64,000 bases of DNA, taken from assembly GCA_963713505.1 (NCBI GenBank), contig CAVQMC010000021.1:206730-270729 (forward strand). The letters are read 5' to 3'. Position 1 is the stretch's first letter; each line of letters starts with the position of its first letter. The notes under the pieces were generated by a model. It saw only the letters and a list, made by a program, of their open reading frames with translations, searched no databases and was not told the DNA's origin. The position numbers were made by a program, and so were the translations under genes. Source of the stretch: CAVQMC01 sp963713505 (GTDB taxonomy: Bacteria > Bacteroidota > Ignavibacteria > Ignavibacteriales > Ignavibacteriaceae). Shown here piece after piece: positions 59,530 through 64,000 of the stretch.

Positions 59530-60234
59530 ATGGCTGATAAAGATATATCAATTGTAACCGGTTCGAGTAAAGGGATCGGGAAGGGAATAGCACTTAAATT
59601 AGCAAAAGAAAATCACAATGTAATGTTATTCGGAAGAGATGTTACTGCTTTAAAAGAAGTTCAAAAAGAAGTTTCAGATCTTGGAGTTGAAGCGGATTAT
59701 TTTGTCGGCGATGTTGCAGATTTTAAGTTTGCAGAAAATTCGGTTGGAAAAATATTAAAAAAGTACGGCAAAGTTGATCATCTTATTAATAATGCCGGAG
59801 TTGGAATTTTAAAAGAGTTTGTTGATTCGAATCTAGAAGAATTCCAAAAACAAATTAACACAAATGTTATAGGTGTATATAATTTTACAAAATGTGTTAT
59901 TGATTCAATGATTGATAGAAAAAACGGATCAATAATAAATATAGCTTCTTTAGCAGGAAAAAATTCTTTTATCGGCGGAACAATGTACTCGGCAACTAAA
60001 CATGCATTGCTAGGTTTTACAAGATCTTTAATGCTGGAAGTTAGAGAATATAATATTAGAGTTGCATCAGTTTGCCCCGGTTCAGTATATACAGATTTTC
60101 ATACCGGGCCAACTGCAACTAAAAAAATGTTAACGGTGGAAGATGTTGCAGAAGCTGTAAATTTGATAATCAAACTTCCTGTTAATGCTTTAGCAAGTGA
60201 AATCGATTTGAGACCTACAAATCCAAAAGGATAA
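59530..60234 (+). CDS. Short-chain dehydrogenase, second copy
   Basis: A 234-residue classical SDR, intact, starting two bases after the previous SDR. TGSSKGIGKGIALKL, NNAGVGILKEF, SIINIASLAGKNSF and YSATKHALLGF (catalytic Tyr/Lys) are present. It ends SEIDLRPTNPKG, a tail like that of the upstream SDR (EIVIRPITGDL), so the two are probably paralogues. One or both may reduce 6-pyruvoyl-tetrahydropterin. Confidence 0.9.
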   Translation: MADKDISIVTGSSKGIGKGIALKLAKENHNVMLFGRDVTALKEVQKEVSDLGVEADYFVGDVADFKFAENSVGKILKKYGKVDHLINNAGVGILKEFVDSNLEEFQKQINTNVIGVYNFTKCVIDSMIDRKNGSIINIASLAGKNSFIGGTMYSATKHALLGFTRSLMLEVREYNIRVASVCPGSVYTDFHTGPTATKKMLTVEDVAEAVNLIIKLPVNALASEIDLRPTNPKG

Positions 60235-60262
60235 AAAAAAGCCGGGCATCAGACCCGGCTTA
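60233..60262 (-). terminator. Terminator between convergent genes
   Basis: AAGCCGGG (60239-60246) pairs with CCCGGCTT (60254-60261) around a 7-base loop. On the minus strand it is followed by a run of T, so it mainly ends the lipoprotein gene. On the plus strand it may also end the SDR operon. Confidence 0.85.
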
Positions 60263-60277
60263 ATTCCATTAAATAAA

Positions 60278-61216
60278 TTATGGAGTTACAAAATAGGGAA
60301 TTCCCCAAGAATTACTTTCCACAGGTGCATTATCATTAAATATAACTTGTCTGGGTAAAGCGTTTATAATTGCATGATAGAATCCTGGGAATTGACTTGT
60401 TGTAAAAGTCTGTTCATAAACTTTATCAAATTTATTTCCATTAGGAACTGAAGATGTAAGTTCGAAAAGTCTTTTAGTTCTGTGTTCGCCTCTCCATCTT
60501 GCACCATAGGTTAAAGTTACAAAATCTGTGTCTGCATATGCACTTGTCAATTCAACTTTAATATGGACAGGTTCATTTCTCCTAACAAAAGGCAGTCTTC
60601 TCCAAAAATGATTTCCTCGGCCTAAAAAGTATTCGGTTGGATTATCAATTACAATTTGCTGACTATCGGGTATATCAATAGTTAATCTGTTTATTACAAT
60701 ATTTTCTGATTGGGTTCCGCCCTCCGGTAAAGAAATTGCAATTAATTTCCAGTCTCTAAGAGGATTATCAGTATGTGTAAATCTTCTAAAAATTAAATTG
60801 CGGTTTATTACTGCTGTAAACTGTTTTTGTATTAAAGTATCTTGAGTATGTGCAGAATCAAGTGAACCTAAAATAAATAAGGTTCCGTCAAATGTTTTAG
60901 TTAATGCACCGTACGCAGTATCGCCGTCAACCGTTATATTTAAATCCCGGTTTACCAAAACCATATGCTGTCCCACTCTTATCGGATAAATTTGAGAATT
61001 TACTCCAATAATCTGCATTGCATTTTCTTCATCATAATTTGGAATAAATGATTGAAGAGAAGAATCTTCATCAGCAATTTTAGTCAAAGCTGTTTGATCA
61101 GCATTTGTTGTTGTATCGTTTGGAGAAAGAGCTGAATTACTGCATCCGATAACTAATAAAATTATACCGAAACTAAGCAGCCAAATCAAATTTTTAAGTA
61201 CCTTTACTTTTTTCAT
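60278..61216 (-). CDS. Hypothetical lipoprotein
   Basis: About 312 residues. I choose the second ATG (61216) because AAAGGA lies seven bases before it but only one base before the ATG at 61222. The lipobox is LLVIGC. The mature part has a Thr/Asp-rich linker, then VNSQIYPIRVGQHMVLVNRD and a strand-rich body ending NSWGIPYFVTP. No domain recognised. Similar long lipoproteins with many beta strands are common in this lineage. The gene is divergent from the sigma-factor operon. Confidence 0.75.
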   Translation of the reverse strand: MKKVKVLKNLIWLLSFGIILLVIGCSNSALSPNDTTTNADQTALTKIADEDSSLQSFIPNYDEENAMQIIGVNSQIYPIRVGQHMVLVNRDLNITVDGDTAYGALTKTFDGTLFILGSLDSAHTQDTLIQKQFTAVINRNLIFRRFTHTDNPLRDWKLIAISLPEGGTQSENIVINRLTIDIPDSQQIVIDNPTEYFLGRGNHFWRRLPFVRRNEPVHIKVELTSAYADTDFVTLTYGARWRGEHRTKRLFELTSSVPNGNKFDKVYEQTFTTSQFPGFYHAIINALPRQVIFNDNAPVESNSWGIPYFVTP

Positions 61217-61596
61217 ATCCATATCCTTTCACTAAATATGTTGATTATTTTTAGTTATGTTCAGTTTTATTTTAGAAATTGATTTAGTTTATACTTTTAA
61301 ATGTTTTTATTATAAATAATGTATTAAAAACCTTAATGTTTAATCAATGTCAGATTCATTTCACTGTTAGTTAATATGATTTATTTCATAAAATATTATT
61401 GATCTTTCAAAATGTACTTGAATTTCAAATTTTCCAATATAAATCAAATGTTAAAAAAATCCTTGAATAATCGGTTTTTATCAGTTTTTATTAGTTTTGA
61501 AGTTTTGACAACAGAAAAGAAACAAAGGTTTAAAAAGGAAGATTTAAACCTTATTTGTGTTTAATTTGTCAAATGAATTGAAACTAAACAGGTTGT
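61217..61596. other. Divergent intergenic region with promoter(s)
   Basis: Apart from the promoter/operator at 61505-61552, this 380-base A/T-rich gap shows no gene. A short repeated pattern, GTTTTTATCAGTTTTTATTAGTTTT, lies just upstream of the promoter (about 61474-61497) and could be part of the control region. Confidence 0.5.
61505..61552 (+). promoter_or_regulatory. Promoter with overlapping palindrome for sigma-factor operon
   Basis: TTGACA (61505-61510), an 18-base spacer and TTTAAA (61529-61534) form a -35/-10 pair. The perfect inverted repeat AAGGTTTAAA (61525-61534) / TTTAAACCTT (61543-61552) with an 8-base spacer covers the -10 and the expected start of transcription. This is a classic operator position, 45 bases before the sigma gene. 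Confidence 0.5.
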
Positions 61597-62148
61597 ATGC
61601 CGGAAAAAAATATAGAATTTGAATTGGTTAATAAGTTTATTGAAGGCGATATTACTGCATTCAATAAAATTGCTAATGAATACAAAGGAAAAATTTACTG
61701 GCATGCTAGAAGAATGACCGGAAATCATTTAGATGCCGATGAAATCGTTCAGGAAGTTTTAATTGTTATTTATAAGAAGCTGAAGGATTTTCAATTTAAA
61801 TCTTCTTTATATACCTGGATTTATAGAATTACAACAACACGGTGTCTAAATTATCTTAAAAAAAGAAAATTAAAAGAGATGATTGGTTTGGAAGATAATG
61901 AAGCTATAAAATTAAAAACTAAAGAAGACATTATAAATAATATAGAAGATAAAGAACGTGTGGAAAGAATAGAAAAAATGTTACAGGAAGTTCCAGCAAA
62001 ACAAAGGGAAGTCTTTATTTTCAGAACATATGATGAATTATCATACGAAGAAATTGCTCAAATAACCGGTAAAAGTATAGGCGGACTTAAAGCAAGTTAT
62101 TTTCATGCTGTTCAAAAAATTACGGAGCTGATGCAAAGCTATGAATGA
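61597..62148 (+). CDS. ECF-type RNA polymerase sigma factor
   Basis: A 183-residue sigma-70 family ECF protein. Region 2 contains DADEIVQEVLIVIYKKLKDF and SSLYTWIYRITTTRCLNYL; region 4 contains VPAKQREVFIFRTYDELSYE and EIAQITGKSIGGLKASYFHA. The next gene, overlapping by eight bases, is a membrane anti-sigma candidate, so it is likely held inactive until an envelope signal arrives. Confidence 0.95.
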   Translation: MPEKNIEFELVNKFIEGDITAFNKIANEYKGKIYWHARRMTGNHLDADEIVQEVLIVIYKKLKDFQFKSSLYTWIYRITTTRCLNYLKKRKLKEMIGLEDNEAIKLKTKEDIINNIEDKERVERIEKMLQEVPAKQREVFIFRTYDELSYEEIAQITGKSIGGLKASYFHAVQKITELMQSYE

Positions 62149-62761
62149 AGTGAAAAGAAAAATAATCTTGTATCTGGATAATCAATTATCCGATAAAGAA
62201 AAAATAAAATTTGAAAAAGAACTCGAGAATTCTGAAGAACTTAGAAATGCGTTTGAAAAATATAAGGCGATTTTAAAGGAGATAAAAAATTCAGAACATA
62301 TAGAAGTTGATCAAAATTATTTTAATAGCTTAACTCCAAGAGTTTTAGAAAAAGTAAATCAAAATAAAAAAAGGAAACTTATTCCGGTTTATGCATTAAG
62401 TTTAGCAGTTTCTATTATAATAATCTTCTTCATATTTTTTAATAATGGGAAAAAAGATAATATTAATAATAGTTTAAAAGATATTGCATCAAATCTTTCC
62501 AAAGAAGAATTGATTGAAACTATAAATTCGCTGCCGGATCAGAACAGTTATTTAGATCCAACAGATAATTTTTCTGATTTTAATATAACCGATGATTCAA
62601 TGATAGCCGATGCTTTATCTTTTGAAATAAAAACAAAGTTAAATAACAATTTGGATTTTTTACTTGAAAAAAATATTGATTACGGTACTTTAATTAGCTC
62701 ACTTGATGAACAAGAGGCTGATAAAGTTTATTCCGAAATTATTAATAAAAGATATTTCTAA
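62141..62761 (+). CDS. Anti-sigma factor candidate
   Basis: A 206-residue protein. The N-terminal helices VKRKIILYLDNQLSDKEKIK and FEKELENSEELRNAFEKYK match the anti-sigma (zf-HC2/ASD) fold, but without the zinc His/Cys residues. One membrane helix lies at about 82-100 (VYALSLAVSIIIIFFIFF), followed by a periplasmic region of about 100 residues. It overlaps the sigma gene, which supports the anti-sigma role. The family call is by structure and context only. Confidence 0.7.
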   Translation: MNEVKRKIILYLDNQLSDKEKIKFEKELENSEELRNAFEKYKAILKEIKNSEHIEVDQNYFNSLTPRVLEKVNQNKKRKLIPVYALSLAVSIIIIFFIFFNNGKKDNINNSLKDIASNLSKEELIETINSLPDQNSYLDPTDNFSDFNITDDSMIADALSFEIKTKLNNNLDFLLEKNIDYGTLISSLDEQEADKVYSEIINKRYF

Positions 62762-62771
62762 AGGAACTTTT

Positions 62772-63245
62772 ATGAAAAAGATATTATTATTATCAATATT
62801 AACTTTATTATTATCAACATTTTCGTTTCCACAGAATAACAGAGGTCAACTAAATAATGCAAGGGAAAAAATTAAACAGCTTGAAAAAATTAAACTAATT
62901 GAAGCTTTAAATATGAACGAAGATACCAGCATTCGATTCTTTTCAAGAAGGAATAAATTTCTTACAAAAATTGACAGTCTTAATGATGAAGCAAGTATAA
63001 TACTTGATAGACTGCAGTTAGATTTTAAATCCGCCAGAGTTATAAGAAGTGAGGAATATCAAAAAAAAATAGACCAGTATTTATCACTGCAGAATCAAAT
63101 TGTAAAAACAAGAGACGATTTTATTCATTCATTAAATGATATTTTATCTGAAGAACAGATAGCAAAAATGCTGGTTTTTGAAAAGAAATTCCGCGAAGAT
63201 GTAAAAAATATTTTGCTTAAAGAAAGATTTAACAGGAGAAACTAA
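62772..63245 (+). CDS. CpxP/Spy-like periplasmic protein
   Basis: About 157 residues, with start at ATG 62772 behind AAGGAAC. Signal peptide ILLLSILTLLLSTFSFPQ. The rest is helical and charged (KIKQLEKIKLIEALNMNED; DILSEEQIAKMLVFEKKFRE, an LTxxQ-like motif). It resembles Spy/CpxP-type sensors or chaperones that often follow an ECF sigma/anti-sigma pair. It is 10 bases after the anti-sigma gene and ends the operon. Confidence 0.68.
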   Translation: MKKILLLSILTLLLSTFSFPQNNRGQLNNAREKIKQLEKIKLIEALNMNEDTSIRFFSRRNKFLTKIDSLNDEASIILDRLQLDFKSARVIRSEEYQKKIDQYLSLQNQIVKTRDDFIHSLNDILSEEQIAKMLVFEKKFREDVKNILLKERFNRRN

Positions 63246-63340
63246 AAATTCCTGGAACCGCTTCATCACTGAATGGTATAAATTGTAAAACAAAGGGTTG
63301 ATTTTGACAGTTAACAAACATATTTTTTGATTCGAGATTT

Positions 63341-63427
63341 GCGGAAGTGGTGGAATTGGTATACACGCTATCTTGAGGGGGTAGTGCCCTTATGGGCGTA
63401 CGGGTTCAAGTCCCGTCTTCCGCACCA
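63341..63427 (+). tRNA. tRNA-Leu (GAG)
   Basis: A class II tRNA of 87 bases including an encoded CCA end. Acceptor stem GCGGAAG/CTTCCGC, anticodon stem CTATC/GGTAG with loop TTGAGGG (anticodon GAG), long variable arm (TGCCCTTATGGGCGT) and T arm ACGGG-TTCAAGT-CCCGT. The D loop contains GGTATACACG. Confidence 0.95.
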
Positions 63428-63463
63428 GATCTTTATCTAACCAAAAATATAAGGAAGATACTA

Positions 63464-64000
63464 ATGAACAGAAAAAAACTAATTTCTTATTGCCTCTTTC
63501 TCATTTTTCTGATTTCTATACCGATGTTAGCTCAGGATATGAAGCCGGAAGCAGGTAAATTATATAACGAAGGCAATAAGTATTTAAAAGCGGGTAATTA
63601 CAGTGCAGCTATCGATGATTACAATAAAGCTATTGCAATTCAAAAAGATTACAGAACTTATTATCAGCTTGGAATTGCATTAAAAAACTCCGGTAAGCTT
63701 GGTGATGCTCTTACTGCTTTTCAAGAATCAATTAAATTAAAACCGGAATTTGAAGCTGCCAATAATGCTTTAGGCGGTGTTTATTTTACCATGGGAAAAT
63801 ATCAGGAATCTGTTGATAGTTTTGAGAAGGTATTGGATAGTAATGCCAAACCAAATGTTAAAGCTACTGTTAAAAAGAACTTAGCCTTAGCTTATGCAAA
63901 AATGGGTAATGTTGCCGTTACTGATGGTCATACAGATAAAGCAGTAGATTATTTGGAAAAAGCAGTTTCATATGATAATTATGATGCGGCATATTTATCT
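63464..64000 (+). CDS. TPR repeat protein, runs off the right edge
   Basis: The first 179 residues of a secreted protein with a signal peptide (LISYCLFLIFLISIPMLAQ). At least four tetratricopeptide units follow (AGKLYNEGNKYLKAGNYSAA, YRTYYQLGIALKNSGKLGDA, FEAAN-NALGGVYFTMGKYQES, KKNLALAYAKMGN). AAGGAAG lies before ATG. It follows tRNA-Leu by 37 bases. The C-terminal part is outside the window, so any extra domain is unknown. Confidence 0.85.
   Translation, partial: MNRKKLISYCLFLIFLISIPMLAQDMKPEAGKLYNEGNKYLKAGNYSAAIDDYNKAIAIQKDYRTYYQLGIALKNSGKLGDALTAFQESIKLKPEFEAANNALGGVYFTMGKYQESVDSFEKVLDSNAKPNVKATVKKNLALAYAKMGNVAVTDGHTDKAVDYLEKAVSYDNYDAAYLS

Noticed and set aside
1..64000. CRISPR array, prophage, insertion sequence or integron
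   Set aside because: No regularly spaced repeats, transposase, integrase or phage structural genes were seen.

Overview
The window is strongly AT-rich bacterial chromosome. Several features point to the Ignavibacteria (Ignavibacteriota, Bacteroidota/Chlorobiota side): secreted proteins ending in an NYPNPFNPSTTI-type type IX secretion (T9SS) sorting domain, a C25 (gingipain/PorU family) peptidase, many lipoproteins, a Wzi-type capsule protein and TAnnTTTG-like promoter elements. That assignment is inferred from protein style, not from a search. Shine-Dalgarno sites are common, and ATG, TTG and GTG starts are all used.

Layout. (1) 1-1847: end of ribBA, then a long NfeD. (2) 1909-9615, all minus: a divergent PurC-like protein, psd, pssA, purS, purQ, tatA, gatA, sucD, ndk and a DUF6263-like lipoprotein, with hairpin terminators between units. 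(3) 9752-13368, plus: ybaB, recR, a methyltransferase, two small lipoproteins, ftsX. (4) 13426-34235: a large exopolysaccharide/capsule locus with two SLBB proteins, a Wzc-type tyrosine autokinase, a second Wzz, UDP-xylose synthase, a MurJ/MVF flippase, glycosyltransferases, an O-antigen ligase, two DegT aminotransferases, a PglC-like initiating transferase and a Wzi protein. (5) 34400-40144: a giant C25 peptidase with a C-terminal sorting domain, followed by glmS and two acyltransferase-like genes. (6) tRNA-Phe, a quinone-oxidoreductase-like gene and three blue-copper proteins. (7) 47373-53171: purC, DUF971, pgsA, pgpA, cinA, thpR, recA, recX. (8) 53172-60234: NUDIX, amidohydrolase, murB, then phenylalanine hydroxylase, two peroxiredoxins, a PTPS-type pterin synthase, GTP cyclohydrolase I and two short-chain dehydrogenases, which together look like a tetrahydrobiopterin-making and -using block. 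(9) 60278-64000: a lipoprotein, an ECF sigma/anti-sigma/CpxP-like operon with a palindrome over its promoter, tRNA-Leu and a TPR protein that runs off the end.

About a dozen genes, including essential ones (gatA, purQ, pssA), are broken by single-base frameshifts while the protein continues in another frame. This pattern fits residual indel errors in the assembly better than true pseudogenes, so I give each such gene as one full-span feature and say where the frame changes. The most interesting points are the biopterin block, the divergent PurC paralogue, the Lys/Ala-rich tail on SucD, three genes that seem to start with ATT or ATC, the copper-protein trio and the sigma-factor operator. I found no CRISPR array, prophage or insertion sequence.
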